From Halococcus agarilyticus (GTDB lineage: Archaea > Halobacteriota > Halobacteria > Halobacteriales > Halococcaceae), in contig NZ_BAFM01000013.1 of the NCBI RefSeq assembly GCF_000334895.1, forward strand, positions 1-64,000: a stretch of 64,000 nt of DNA. The letters run 5' to 3'. The notes below the pieces were generated by a model. That model worked only from the letters and a program-made list of their open reading frames with translations, made no database searches and had not been told where the DNA came from. A program made the position numbers and the translations under genes. How positions within the stretch are numbered: the stretch's first letter is position 1; each line of letters begins with the position of its first letter. Shown here piece after piece: positions 35,372 through 44,660 of the stretch.

Positions 35372-35647
35372 ATGGCGACCCGCCGCCGACAACGGTTCAT
35401 CTACGGCCAGACGGCCTGGATGCTCGCCACGATCGTCGGCCTGGCGCTGCTCGGTTCGCTCTCTCTGGAGCTGTTTTTCGTGGTATCGCTCATCGGTTTC
35501 CTGATCGTCACCGAACTCACCGCACCGTTCTCGGTCACGCCACGGTGGCGGGCACGGCTGCGCTGGATCGTGCTCGTCGGGCTCCTCGGGTTCGGCTACA
35601 TCGTCGTTCGCCGGATACTCGAGATCCTTCCGGAGGGTGTGGTTTGA
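35372..35647 (+). CDS. Small two- to three-helix membrane protein
   Basis: The 91-residue protein has helices at about 14-50 (MLATIVGLALLGSLSLELFF, then an adjoining segment) and 63-83 (WIVLVGLLGFGYIVVRRIL). Its stop overlaps the start of the DUF4350 gene by one base, and it follows the DUF58 gene by 54 bases, so it is part of the operon. I do not recognise a named family. It probably assembles with the DUF58 and DUF4350 membrane proteins. Confidence 0.75.
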   Translation: MATRRRQRFIYGQTAWMLATIVGLALLGSLSLELFFVVSLIGFLIVTELTAPFSVTPRWRARLRWIVLVGLLGFGYIVVRRILEILPEGVV

Positions 35648-36699
35648 TGGAGCGATCGGCCATCGACTATCCACGGCTCGTTCTCGTGGCGCTCACGGTC
35701 GTCACTGTCGTCGGACTCGTGCTCGCGGCGAGTTCGTCGAGCGCGGCGTTCGGCTCGTACAACGACGCGTGGGATGGGGCCTCGGAGCTCCGCGAGCAGG
35801 CGCGAACGGTCGGCTCCGAGAGCGAGATCGTTCGCAACACGAGCCGGTACGCGAGCGTCTCGCCGAACGGCACGGTCGCGATCGTCCTCTCGCCGGAGAG
35901 CGACTACGGCCCGGCGGAAACGGATCGGATCCGGTCGTTCGTTCGGAACGGGGGCACCCTGCTCGTCGCCGAGGACTTCGGCCGGCACGCGAACGATCTG
36001 CTCGCCCGCATCGGTGCGCAGGCACGCGTGACCGGGCAGGTGCTGCGCGATGAACAGTACAACTATCGCTCGCCGGCGCTGCCGGTCGCCCGGAACGTCT
36101 CGAACGCGACGGTGATGGAGGGAGTCGACGGACTCACGCTCAATCACGGCTCGCCGGTCAGTCCGAACGGGGCGACCGTGCTGGCGAGTACGTCCGGGGT
36201 GGCCTACGTGGACGGGGATCGGGACGCCGAACTCGACGACGGGGACGAAGTCGGGACAGCGCCAGTTGCGACGGCCGAACCGGTCGGCGATGGTCGCGTG
36301 ATCGTCGTCGGCGATCCGAGCCTGTTCATCAACACGATGCTCGATCGGCCGGGCAACCAGGCGTTCGTCCGATCGCTGTTCGACGTTCACGAGCGCGTCC
36401 TGCTCGACTACTCACACGCCGGCCGGCTGCCGCCGCTGTCGGTCGCGCTGCTCGTCGTCAGGGACACTCCGCTGTTGCAGGTTTTCCTCGGAGCGGCCGG
36501 CATCGCGATCATCGGGCTCCGGGTTCGTCGTCCGGAAATCGTCCGTCGGCTCACAGCCCGGATCACAGCTGACGACCCGTCGTCCCGAGAGCCCGAACCG
36601 GCGGAGCTGTCGTCGTTCGTGCGGGAGCGCCATCCCGAGTGGGATGACGAGCGGACCGAGCGCGTCATACGAGGGATTATGGCCCGGCGGGATGAGTAG
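35647..36699 (+). CDS. DUF4350 membrane protein
   Basis: The 350-residue protein has an N-terminal membrane helix (LVLVALTVVTVVGLVLAA) and a DUF4350 glutamine-amidotransferase-like domain (about 75-225: VAIVLSPESDYGPAETDRI, VRNGGTLLVAEDFGRHANDL, GRVIVVGDPSLFINTML). A second membrane region lies near 270-295, with a charged cytoplasmic end. DUF4350 proteins occur in MoxR-DUF58-DUF4129 operons. Its stop region overlaps the MoxR start (ATGAGTAG), so translation is probably coupled. Confidence 0.85.
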   Translation: MERSAIDYPRLVLVALTVVTVVGLVLAASSSSAAFGSYNDAWDGASELREQARTVGSESEIVRNTSRYASVSPNGTVAIVLSPESDYGPAETDRIRSFVRNGGTLLVAEDFGRHANDLLARIGAQARVTGQVLRDEQYNYRSPALPVARNVSNATVMEGVDGLTLNHGSPVSPNGATVLASTSGVAYVDGDRDAELDDGDEVGTAPVATAEPVGDGRVIVVGDPSLFINTMLDRPGNQAFVRSLFDVHERVLLDYSHAGRLPPLSVALLVVRDTPLLQVFLGAAGIAIIGLRVRRPEIVRRLTARITADDPSSREPEPAELSSFVRERHPEWDDERTERVIRGIMARRDE

Positions 36700-37708
36700 T
36701 TCGATGATGACCGCTCCGGACGAGATTTATGCCACGCTGAGCGAGGAGATCGGAGCAGTGCTCATCGGCAAGGAGACGTTGGTCGAGGGGCTCACGATCG
36801 CCGTGTTGACCGGGGGGCACGTGCTGCTCGAGGGCGTACCGGGCGTTGCGAAAACGACGCTCGCGCGGCTGTTCGCACGGGCGAGTGGACTCGAGCACAC
36901 CCGGATCCAGATGACGCCCGACGTTCTTCCGGCGGACGTGACCGGGACACACGTCTACCGGGAGCCGACCGGCGAGTTCGAACTCCAGCGGGGTCCGGTG
37001 TTCGCGAACCTCGTGGTCGCCGACGAGATCAACCGGGCGACCCCGAAAACCCAGAGTGCGTTGCTGGAGGCGATGCAGGAACGGCGCGTGACGATCGGCG
37101 GTGAAACCCTCGCCCTACCGAAGCCGTTCGTACTGATCGCGACCCAGAACCCGATCGAGATGGAGGGGACGTTCGAGCTGCCGGAGGCCCAGCGCGATCG
37201 GTTCCAGCTCAAACTCACGGCCGATCTGCCGGATCGCGACGAGGAAGCGAAGCTCCTCGATCGCTTCGACGACGATCCCGACCTCGGGCCCGAGGCCATC
37301 GAGCAGGTCGTCACCACCGAAGAGCTGCTCGCGGCGCGCGCTACGGTCGCCGAGGTGTACGTCGACGACGCGGTGAAGAGCTACGTCCTGGATCTCGTGG
37401 CCGCGACACGCGAGGACCCGAACGTCGAGTACGGTGCGTCGCCGCGCGCCGCGCTTGCCTTCCTCGACACGGCGAAAGCCCGCGCAGCGATCAACGGCCG
37501 CGAGTACGTCATTCCGGACGACGTGAAGGCACTCATCGAGCCGGTGCTCGTCCATCGGCTCGTGTTGAACACCGACGCGTCGCTCGGCGACGTCTCGGTC
37601 GCGGACGTACTGGCGGGCATCGAGGACAGCATCGAGCCACCGGGCAGCGATCACACCCCGGCACACACGGCGGTACACGACGGCGGGGGTTCAGTCGAAA
37701 ACGAATGA
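36692..37708 (+). CDS. MoxR-type AAA+ ATPase
   Basis: The 338-residue ATPase shows Walker A GVPGVAKTTLARLF, MoxR signatures IQMTPDVLPADVTGTHVY and VVADEINRATPKTQSALLEA (Walker B), sensor 1 IATQNPIEMEGTFELPEAQ, and the C-terminal lid (GASPRAALAFLDTAKARA). MoxR proteins act as chaperone-like ATPases on vWA or DUF58 partners. The ATG at 36692 overlaps the DUF4350 stop. Its 3' end overlaps by 18 bases the 3' end of the convergent gene at 37691, so the two transcripts could interfere. Confidence 0.92.
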   Translation: MSSSMMTAPDEIYATLSEEIGAVLIGKETLVEGLTIAVLTGGHVLLEGVPGVAKTTLARLFARASGLEHTRIQMTPDVLPADVTGTHVYREPTGEFELQRGPVFANLVVADEINRATPKTQSALLEAMQERRVTIGGETLALPKPFVLIATQNPIEMEGTFELPEAQRDRFQLKLTADLPDRDEEAKLLDRFDDDPDLGPEAIEQVVTTEELLAARATVAEVYVDDAVKSYVLDLVAATREDPNVEYGASPRAALAFLDTAKARAAINGREYVIPDDVKALIEPVLVHRLVLNTDASLGDVSVADVLAGIEDSIEPPGSDHTPAHTAVHDGGGSVENE

Positions 37709-38587
37709 CGTGGGGTCCTCCCACGAACACGTCACGAGGGAGTCGGCGCGGTCGTCGTCGGCGGTCGTGATCTCGACGGACACGGCTCGCTCCAACCCGA
37801 CCGCGAACCCGACGCCGAGGAACGACGCCACGGGGTGGTCGATCCGATCGATCGCACCGTACGCGCTCCCGTCGATAGCGACCGTGACGCGGCCCCCCTC
37901 ACCGTGGAATTCCGGCGTCGCGCTCCGCGCCAGTTCGAACTGTTCGACGAGACCGTCGCCGAGCTGTGTGGCAAGTGTCTCGGGCTCGTCGGACAGTTCA
38001 CCCGACAACGTCCGCTGGAACTCCTCGAACAGGGGGCCGCCGCTTGGATGGAAGGCAACGCCCCGCTCGTCCTCGTCGTCGGTGAGGACGAACACCGAAT
38101 CGAGCGCCGAGGGTTGTGGAAGCTCGTAGTCGGTTCGCTGGGGCACGAACAGCCGTATCGAGGTTCCCTCCGCCGTGTCCGGACCGGGGAGATAGAGTCG
38201 ATCGTCCTGAAGCCCAAGCTCCGTGACGAGAGCCGCTTCGGTCCTCGCGAGCGATCCGTAGATCCCCTCGCCCACCGTTGCCGAGATGAACTGTTCGGGG
38301 GTGAGATAGCGGGTCAACGCGGCCGCGAAGAGACCGGTCCCGCCGAGCGCGAACAGGACGGTCCGGGCATCGGGAAAGAACACGCCGCCAAGTGCCGCGA
38401 TCGCTCCCACGACGGCCAGCGCGAGCGCCGTTCGGCGATACTGTGTCCGGCGCGCCCGGGCGTACTCCTCGCGGAGTCGCTGGTTTTCCTCCCGTAGCAC
38501 CTCGATCCGTGCGGTGAGTTCCGAGGGTTCGGTGACGTCGGTTCCGTCGGACTGTGGCGTCCGTTCCCGTGTCGTGCTCTCGCTCAT
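37691..38587 (-). CDS. Coiled-coil membrane protein of unknown function
   Basis: The 298-residue protein has an N-terminal acidic tail and coiled coil (LTARIEVLREENQRLREEYA). Two membrane helices follow (about 55-75 and 80-97: LALAVVGAIAALGGVFF, VLFALGGTGLFAAAL), then a soluble domain of about 200 residues (LYLPGPDTAEGTSIRLFVPQ, DEDERGVAFHPSGGPLFEEF). The same layout is common beside MoxR-DUF58 operons in haloarchaea, but I cannot give a named function. The ATG at 38587 overlaps the end of the upstream gene by four bases (ATGA), so the two form an operon. Confidence 0.75.
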   Translation of the reverse strand: MSESTTRERTPQSDGTDVTEPSELTARIEVLREENQRLREEYARARRTQYRRTALALAVVGAIAALGGVFFPDARTVLFALGGTGLFAAALTRYLTPEQFISATVGEGIYGSLARTEAALVTELGLQDDRLYLPGPDTAEGTSIRLFVPQRTDYELPQPSALDSVFVLTDDEDERGVAFHPSGGPLFEEFQRTLSGELSDEPETLATQLGDGLVEQFELARSATPEFHGEGGRVTVAIDGSAYGAIDRIDHPVASFLGVGFAVGLERAVSVEITTADDDRADSLVTCSWEDPTSFVFD

Positions 38588-39069
38588 GGTGGTCCGACCA
38601 GCTCCAGTCGTACACGTTCGTACCGATGCAGTCCGTATCCGACGAGCGCAGTACCGACGACGATCACACCCGCAGCGATCCAGATCGTCGCGGTCGATCG
38701 GAGCGCCAGCCAGCCGCTGCCGCCGATCGCGACACCGGCGACGAGTGACGCGACGAGCAGGCGTTCGGGACCGTAGCGATCGACGGCGGCGCTGGAAAGG
38801 ACACCGAACAGGCCGACCTCGGCGAGGACGAGGAACGGGAGGGGCCCCTCGGACGGGTAGAGTGCGCCGAGGACGATCTGACCGGTCGCGAACGCCGCCG
38901 TCGTCGAGACGAGGTACTGAGCACTCCCGACACCAACGGCCACGAGAACCCCCAACGGTCCGACGACGACGCCGGTCGCTATCGTCGCGACGAACGTCCC
39001 GAGCGTCGCGAGCGCTTTTCGAACGGTCAAGGTGTTGCTGGAGACGGAATCTTGCGCGATGTTTTTCAT
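38584..39069 (-). CDS. Four-helix membrane protein of unknown function
   Basis: The 161-residue protein consists largely of membrane segments (LATLGTFVATIATGVVVGPL, FLVLAEVGLFGVLSSAAV, LLVASLVAGVAIGGSGWLAL, IWIAAGVIVVGTALVGYGL). It overlaps the following coiled-coil membrane protein gene by four bases. The pair faces the MoxR operon in convergent orientation. I infer a shared membrane-complex role but see no motif that fixes it. Confidence 0.7.
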   Translation of the reverse strand: MKNIAQDSVSSNTLTVRKALATLGTFVATIATGVVVGPLGVLVAVGVGSAQYLVSTTAAFATGQIVLGALYPSEGPLPFLVLAEVGLFGVLSSAAVDRYGPERLLVASLVAGVAIGGSGWLALRSTATIWIAAGVIVVGTALVGYGLHRYERVRLELVGPP

Positions 39070-39464
39070 GACATGATGCGGAGAACGATCCCTGGATTAG
39101 AGTACACTCGTCACGCTCAAACGTCATCACGAAGCATCTCGTCTTTTATCTTCTGCAATCGGCGTTCGGGAGACGTTCCGCTCCGAGCCCCGTCGGCGAT
39201 CGAAGAGCGGCCCGCCGCAGCAGGGGACTCATCGGACGTATCGTCCGAACCGGCAGGTGAACGGATACGTCCCAGCCTCGATGGAAGGACTCGAAGAGTC
39301 ACACTCGGGTTTTCGCGAACGATCCGTCGCTGTTCGTCGCTCACATCGACGAGTGTCTCCTTGTAGCCGCGCTCTGTGGGTCACATATCGTCCTGCACGC
39401 CCCCCAACACAGGGCTGTGACCGCTCTCCGGGAGGTGAGCGCCAGGGTACTGGATCGTCGAGGA
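39070..39464. other. Intergenic region with at most a marginal small frame
   Basis: A GTG-started minus-strand frame at 39117-39344 would give 75 residues (MSDEQRRIVRENPSVTLRVL, ending MLRDDV). Its amphipathic pattern is plausible, but without a recognised family or promoter I do not call it a gene. The rest shows nothing I can support. Confidence 0.35.
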
Positions 39465-40877
39465 TCAATCCATCGTGGGTTCCTCGTCGGCGTCGACCGT
39501 CGTCCCGGCTCCACCGTCGTCCACGACGTTGTCCTCCCAGCCACCCAGCCGGAACCAGACGACGCCGACGAGAAACGAGAGCACGCCGGAGAGCGAGAGC
39601 GACCACCACAACCCGAGGGCCCCCCAGGTGAAGGTGTAGGCGAGCAGCCACGCGACGGGGATGCGGAACACCCACCGCGACAGCAGCGATAGCACGAACG
39701 CGACGCGCGTGTCGCCGGCCCCTCGGAACCCACCCTGAACGACCATCAGCCCGCCGAGGAACGCGAGGAACGGCGCGATGACCCGGAGGAACGTCACTCC
39801 CTCGGCGACGACGGCGGGATCGTCGATGAAGATCGCCATTGCCTCTGCGGGAAAGGCGAACAGGAGACCGCCCACGGCGAACAGCGCGGCCATCGTGGCA
39901 CCGGTCCCCTTCCAGGTGACCTCGGCGGCGCGATCCGGCGTCCGTGCACCGAGGTTCTGACCGACGCCGGTCGCTGCCGCCTGGCCGACCGCTCCCGAGA
40001 CCGTCCACGAGACGGACATGTACCGGAGGCCGATGCCGTAGGCGGCGGTCGGGATGGCACCGAAGCGGGCGACGAGGCCGGCGAACGCCACCGCTGCGAC
40101 GCTGCGCGCGAGACCGTCGAAGGTCGCGGGGTAGCCGACACCGACGAGTCGCCGGAGGACGCTCCCGTCAGGTGTCAGGTCCGCGACGCGCAGGCGGATG
40201 CCCCAGCCCCCATCGAGGAGGATGTAGACGCCGGCCGCCGCCGCGACGATCCGCGCGAGAAGCGTCGCGACGGCCGCTCCGCGTGCCCCCATCGCCGGCA
40301 CGGGCCCCCAGCCGAGGATGAACACCGGATCGATGACGATGTTCAGGCCGGCGCTCACCGCCACGAGCCACATCGCGGTCCTAGTGTCCCCGGCCGCCCG
40401 CAACACCGCACGGAACACGAAGAAGAGAAAGGTGAACGGGATGGCGAGGAAGATGACCTCGATGTAGGCGACGGCGATCCGGAACACGGTGCCGTCCGCG
40501 CCGATGAGGGCGACGAGCGGTCGTCGCGCGAGGTAGCCGACGGTCGCGAGCGCGGTGGCGACGGCGACGGCGAGCAGAACCGTCTGCCCGACGGCACGCT
40601 GGGCCGCCCGCTCGTTGCCGGCACCGATGTGTTGGGAGACGACGGCGTTGGCGGCGGCGGTCAGCCCCATCGCGACGGAGACGAACATCCACGACGTCGG
40701 GAACATCAGCGCGACCGCGGCGACGGCTTCGGCGCTCACGCGACCCACCCAGAAGATGTCCGCGAGGTTGTAGGCGGTCTGGAGGAGGTTGCCGGCGACC
40801 AGCGGCCACGCGAGCCTGAACAGGCGGGGCGTCACCGATCCCGTCGTCATGTCGATGCGGCTGTCGGTATCTGCCAC
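39465..40877 (-). CDS. MATE-family efflux transporter
   Basis: The 470-residue protein has twelve membrane helices in two homologous halves. MATE signatures include LAWPLVAGNLLQTAYNLADI and FWVGRVSAEAVAAV in helices 1-2, RAAGDTRTAM in the N half, and GQNLGARTPDRAAE with FRGAGDTRVAF in the C half. It should export organic cations or drugs in exchange for Na+ or H+. I chose the GTG at 40877 because the leader ADTDSRIDMTTGSVTPRLF fits the usual MATE start (D-x-T-x-G before the first helix); the ATG at 40850 is the alternative. Confidence 0.88.
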   Translation of the reverse strand: MADTDSRIDMTTGSVTPRLFRLAWPLVAGNLLQTAYNLADIFWVGRVSAEAVAAVALMFPTSWMFVSVAMGLTAAANAVVSQHIGAGNERAAQRAVGQTVLLAVAVATALATVGYLARRPLVALIGADGTVFRIAVAYIEVIFLAIPFTFLFFVFRAVLRAAGDTRTAMWLVAVSAGLNIVIDPVFILGWGPVPAMGARGAAVATLLARIVAAAAGVYILLDGGWGIRLRVADLTPDGSVLRRLVGVGYPATFDGLARSVAAVAFAGLVARFGAIPTAAYGIGLRYMSVSWTVSGAVGQAAATGVGQNLGARTPDRAAEVTWKGTGATMAALFAVGGLLFAFPAEAMAIFIDDPAVVAEGVTFLRVIAPFLAFLGGLMVVQGGFRGAGDTRVAFVLSLLSRWVFRIPVAWLLAYTFTWGALGLWWSLSLSGVLSFLVGVVWFRLGGWEDNVVDDGGAGTTVDADEEPTMD

Positions 40878-40997
40878 TGTCGGACTCGACGAACCGCCGG
40901 ACCGTAAACCCACGCGAGTGACGCCGCGTGCGTCGAGCGCTCGCCAGCGCCGTATCGATACGGAGGTTTTTATGCGGAGGTCGTCTACCGGTGCTCC

Positions 40998-41996
40998 ATG
41001 CAGCTCTCGGTGGTCGTGCCGACGCTCAACGGCCGGACCCAGCTCGCGGCGTGTCTCGACGCGCTCGCCGCGACGGCCCCCGAGAGCGAGGTCATCGTCG
41101 TGAACGGGCCCTCCGCCGACGGCACCACCGGGATGGTCAGGGAGCGCGAGGACGTCGACGTGCTCGTGGAGGTCGCCGACCGCAACCTCAACGTCGCCCG
41201 GAACGCGGGGATCGAGCACGCCACCGGCGAGTGGGTCGCGCTCGTCGGTCACGATCGGACTGTCGAACCGGGCTGGCGCGACGCGGTCGCGGCGGCGCTC
41301 GATCCAGGTCCAGCGCGCGCGGGCGCGCACGTCCATGCCGAGGGGTACGCGATGCCTGGCGGTCGCGAACGGGTGGGGGCGGTCACCGGCCCCACCGAGG
41401 CGGACGGCGATCGGAACGACGGCCCGGAGTCACGGACCATCGCCGGGCGAGAGGTGACGTACGTCGACGGCCGAAACGTCGCGTTCGCGCGCGACGCGCT
41501 CGACGCGCTCGACGGGTTCGACGAGTACCTCCGCACCGGCGGGGCGCGCGACCTCGCCCACCGACTCGCCGCGGCCGAGTACGCAGTGGCGTGGCAGGAG
41601 GGGATGTGTGTTCGGGACGCGGCCACCGTCGGTCCCGTGAGGCCGGACTCCCACGGAAGGGCAGCGATCTCCGACGGCGGCCGGACCGAGCGCGACTGGT
41701 ACTGGAAGTATCGCGCGCTCGCCTACCGCCTCGTCAAGAACTACGGGGTTCGACCGACGACCGCGCGCCGCCTCGCGAGCCACGCCGCGCGCGACGCGTT
41801 CTCGGGGTTCGCCGGGGTCGCCAGAGGTAACGGGACCCCGTCGGCGTGGTTCGGCAACGGCCGGGACGTGCTCACCGGCTCGGGGCGCGGGGAAGGGGCG
41901 GGCCTCCTCGCACGGTGGCGCGACCGGGACCGACGAAACCCCAACGGGCTCTCCTCGCGGTCGGATCGTGCGGTCGCGATCTACGACCGGCGCTGA
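40998..41996 (+). CDS. Family 2 glycosyltransferase (soluble)
   Basis: The 332-residue protein starts MQLSVVVPTLNGRTQLAACL, the nucleotide-sugar-binding end of the GT2 fold, with ADRNLNVARNAGIEHATG and VALVGHDRTVEPGW where the DXD-type motif is expected. Here it reads GHDR, so the metal-binding motif is unusual. YVDGRNVAFARDAL and DGFDEYLRTGGARDLAHRL follow. There is no membrane helix. It resembles haloarchaeal N-glycosylation transferases, but the sugar is unknown. It diverges from the MATE gene. Confidence 0.85.
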   Translation: MQLSVVVPTLNGRTQLAACLDALAATAPESEVIVVNGPSADGTTGMVREREDVDVLVEVADRNLNVARNAGIEHATGEWVALVGHDRTVEPGWRDAVAAALDPGPARAGAHVHAEGYAMPGGRERVGAVTGPTEADGDRNDGPESRTIAGREVTYVDGRNVAFARDALDALDGFDEYLRTGGARDLAHRLAAAEYAVAWQEGMCVRDAATVGPVRPDSHGRAAISDGGRTERDWYWKYRALAYRLVKNYGVRPTTARRLASHAARDAFSGFAGVARGNGTPSAWFGNGRDVLTGSGRGEGAGLLARWRDRDRRNPNGLSSRSDRAVAIYDRR

Positions 41997-42127
41997 GCCG
42001 ACGGTCGACGATCGGCGTTCGATTCTCGCGTTCCACCGACACCGCCGGACGACGCGCCACCCCTTGGCCATGTCGTGACACACCACCCCGCTCGCGTCCG
42101 GCGTTTTCTCGCCCCGCAGTAGGAAGC

Positions 42128-42161
42128 TTTATATAGAACCGCAAACGACCCGTTGGTGAGG
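42128..42161 (+). promoter_or_regulatory. Thermosome promoter and ribosome binding site
   Basis: TTTATATA at 42128-42135, preceded by the purine-rich GGAAGC, is a strong archaeal TATA box. GGTGAGG at 42155-42161 is a Shine-Dalgarno-like site eight bases before the ATG at 42170. A strong promoter plus an SD site fits a heat-shock chaperonin gene. Confidence 0.75.
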
Positions 42162-42169
42162 AATCCATC

Positions 42170-43753
42170 ATGGCACAGCAACAGCGCATGGGTGGACAGC
42201 CGATGTTCATCCTGAGCGAGGACACGGAGCGGACACGCGGTCAGGACGCACAGAGCTCGAACATCGCCGCCGGCAAGGCGGTCTCGGAGGCCGTGCGGAC
42301 GACGCTCGGCCCCCGCGGCATGGACAAGATGCTGGTCTCCGATGCGGGCGACGTCGTCATCACGAACGACGGCGCGACCATCCTCGGCGAGATGGACATC
42401 GAGCACCCGGCGGCCCAGATGATCACGGAGGTCGCAGAAACTCAGGAGGACGAGGTCGGCGACGGCACCACGACCGCCGCCGTGCTCGCGGGCCAGCTGC
42501 TCGCCAAGGCCGAGAACCTCCTCGACGACGATGTCCACCCGACGACGATCGTCGAGGGGTACCACGAAGCGGCCCAGCTGGCCCACGAGGCCGTCGACGA
42601 GCAGGTGCTCGACGGCGACGACCTCGACGACGACCGGCTCCGCGGGGTCGCCCGCACCTCGATGACCGGCAAGGGCACCGGCGACGTCGGTGCCGAGGCG
42701 CTCGCCGAAACGGTCGTCGAGGCGGTCCGGCAGGTCGAGGGTGACGACGGCGTCGCGCGCGACGAGATTTCCATTCGAACGCAGACCGGTGCGAGTTCGA
42801 GCGCCACCGAACTCGTCGAGGGCGTCGTGAGCGAGGAGGAGCCGGTCCGCGAGGACATGCCGAAAAGCGTCGAGAACGCCTCGATCGCGGTGCTCGACGT
42901 CGAGTTCGACATCCGGGAGGCGAACGTCGACGCCGAGTACGACGTCTCCAGCGTCGATCAGCTGAACGCCGCGATCGACGCGGAGGAGAGCCAGTTCGAG
43001 CAGTACGCCGACGCGCTCGCCGACCTCGACGTCGACGTCGCGTTCGTCACCGAGGACATCGAGGATCGCGCAGCGGCGTACCTCGCCGAGGAGGGCGTCC
43101 TCGCCTTCGAGGGCGTCGACGACGACGAGGCACGCTCGATCGTCCAGGCCACGGGCGCGAGCCGCGTCGGCGCGATCGAGGACCTCGAGGAGAGCGACCT
43201 CGGTGAAGCCGAGCAGGTCCGCGTCGAGTCGTTCGGCGAGGACGAGCTCGCGTTCGTCGAGGGCGGCGCGGCCACGGAGACGGTCACGGTGTTCGCCCGC
43301 GGCGGCACCGACCACGTCACCGACGAGCTCGAGCGCGCGCTCCACGACGGGCTCGACGTCGTGACGGCCGCGCTCGACGAGGGCGGCGTGGTGCCCGGCG
43401 GCGGCGCGAGCGAGGTCGCCATCGCGGCCCACGTCCGCGATCAGACCGCGAGCATCGAGGGTCGTCGCCAGCTCGCCGTCGAGGCGTTCGCCGACGCGAT
43501 CGACGTCCTGCCGCGCACGCTCGCGGAGAACACCGGGATGGACCCGATCGACGCCTTGGTGGATCTCCGCTCGCTCCACGACAGCGAGGGCCGCGCGGGT
43601 CTCATCAGCGAGGGCCAGACCGGCCGGGCCGACGATCCGGTCGAGGCCGGCGTGTTCGATCCGGCCGCGGTCAAACACGAGGCGATCGAGAGCGCTACCG
43701 AGGCCGCGACGATGATCGCCCGGATCGACGACGTCATCTCCGCCGACAACTGA
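42170..43753 (+). CDS. ths: Thermosome (group II chaperonin) subunit
   Basis: The 527-residue protein carries the group II chaperonin motifs: [33 protein letters not shown], the ATP site [18 protein letters not shown], and [15 protein letters not shown] near the end. It forms hetero- or homo-oligomeric double rings that fold cytosolic proteins. The C-terminus ends ISADN and lacks the GGM repeat tail found in the main haloarchaeal thermosome subunits, so it is probably the third, minor paralogue type. A strong TATA box and SD site precede it. Confidence 0.95.
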   Translation: MAQQQRMGGQPMFILSEDTERTRGQDAQSSNIAAGKAVSEAVRTTLGPRGMDKMLVSDAGDVVITNDGATILGEMDIEHPAAQMITEVAETQEDEVGDGTTTAAVLAGQLLAKAENLLDDDVHPTTIVEGYHEAAQLAHEAVDEQVLDGDDLDDDRLRGVARTSMTGKGTGDVGAEALAETVVEAVRQVEGDDGVARDEISIRTQTGASSSATELVEGVVSEEEPVREDMPKSVENASIAVLDVEFDIREANVDAEYDVSSVDQLNAAIDAEESQFEQYADALADLDVDVAFVTEDIEDRAAAYLAEEGVLAFEGVDDDEARSIVQATGASRVGAIEDLEESDLGEAEQVRVESFGEDELAFVEGGAATETVTVFARGGTDHVTDELERALHDGLDVVTAALDEGGVVPGGGASEVAIAAHVRDQTASIEGRRQLAVEAFADAIDVLPRTLAENTGMDPIDALVDLRSLHDSEGRAGLISEGQTGRADDPVEAGVFDPAAVKHEAIESATEAATMIARIDDVISADN

Positions 43754-43862
43754 GCAGAAGCCACCTCACACCACCCGATCGCTTTTTTCGACAGTCGGAG
43801 TCCGAGAGACCGTTCGACGGGAGGTCCACAGTATATACGCCGACTCCGCGAACGACACGATC

Positions 43863-44531
43863 ATGAGCACGATCGCCGCGATCCGGATCCCGGCCGAGGA
43901 GTTCGCGCTCGCGGAGACGCTCTCGCGGGTGTCGGGCGTCGGGTTCGAGACCGTCCGTGTCGTCGCGCAGGACGACGACCGCGTGCTGCCGCTGGTCTGG
44001 GCGCAGACCAGCGACGAGGACGCGCTCGAACGCGCGCTCGCGGACGACCCCTCGGTCGAAAACGAGCAGTTACTGGCCGATCTCGCCGGCGAGCGGCTCT
44101 ACCGGATGGACTGGGTGGCGAACATCGAGACCGTGGTGTACGCCCTGCTCGAACACGACGGCACCGTATTGAGCGCCTCGGGCCGGAAGGACGGCTGGCA
44201 CCTCCGGATCCTGTTTCCCGATCGGAACTCGCTGTCGGCGACCCACGAGTTCGCCACCGACAACGGCGTGACCATCTCCCTGGAGCGCGTCACCGACCTG
44301 AACGAGGGCCGGGGGAGCCAGTTCTCGCTCACCGAACGCCAGCATCAGGCGCTGCTCGCGGCGTACGAACGGGGCTACTACGAGGTGCCCCAGGAAGTGA
44401 CGATGGAGGAGCTCGCCGACGAGTTCGGCGTGAGCGCTCAAGCGGTTTCTCAGCGCCTCCACCGTGCGTATCGGAATCTCATCGAGAACGCGCTCGTGAT
44501 CGGTCGGCCGACCGATACCGTCGAGGAGTAG
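43863..44531 (+). CDS. Bat-type (HTH-10) transcriptional regulator
   Basis: The 222-residue protein has the bacterio-opsin-activator architecture: an N-terminal sensor-like half beginning MSTIAAIRIPAEEFALAETL, and a C-terminal HTH-10 domain (LTERQHQALLAAYERGYYEV, EELADEFGVSAQAVSQRLHR). These regulators respond to redox, light or metabolic signals in haloarchaea. It has no PAS or GAF domain, so its input is unclear. It lies alone between the thermosome and a transporter gene; whether it controls either cannot be told from the sequence. Confidence 0.88.
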   Translation: MSTIAAIRIPAEEFALAETLSRVSGVGFETVRVVAQDDDRVLPLVWAQTSDEDALERALADDPSVENEQLLADLAGERLYRMDWVANIETVVYALLEHDGTVLSASGRKDGWHLRILFPDRNSLSATHEFATDNGVTISLERVTDLNEGRGSQFSLTERQHQALLAAYERGYYEVPQEVTMEELADEFGVSAQAVSQRLHRAYRNLIENALVIGRPTDTVEE

Positions 44532-44660
44532 GCTCGGTCGGCGGCGTCGGCCGCTCGGTCGCCCGTCGTCAGATGACGGACGCCGTCTGTTCGGACCCGG
44601 GCTTCAGCCATTGAAAATACAACCCTAGCTGACTCGAGCGTCCCGCTCTTTCCCTTTCTC

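Noticed and set aside
39117-39344. Possible 75-residue minus-strand gene
   Set aside because: GTG start without promoter or recognised family; kept only as a remark in the intergenic entry.
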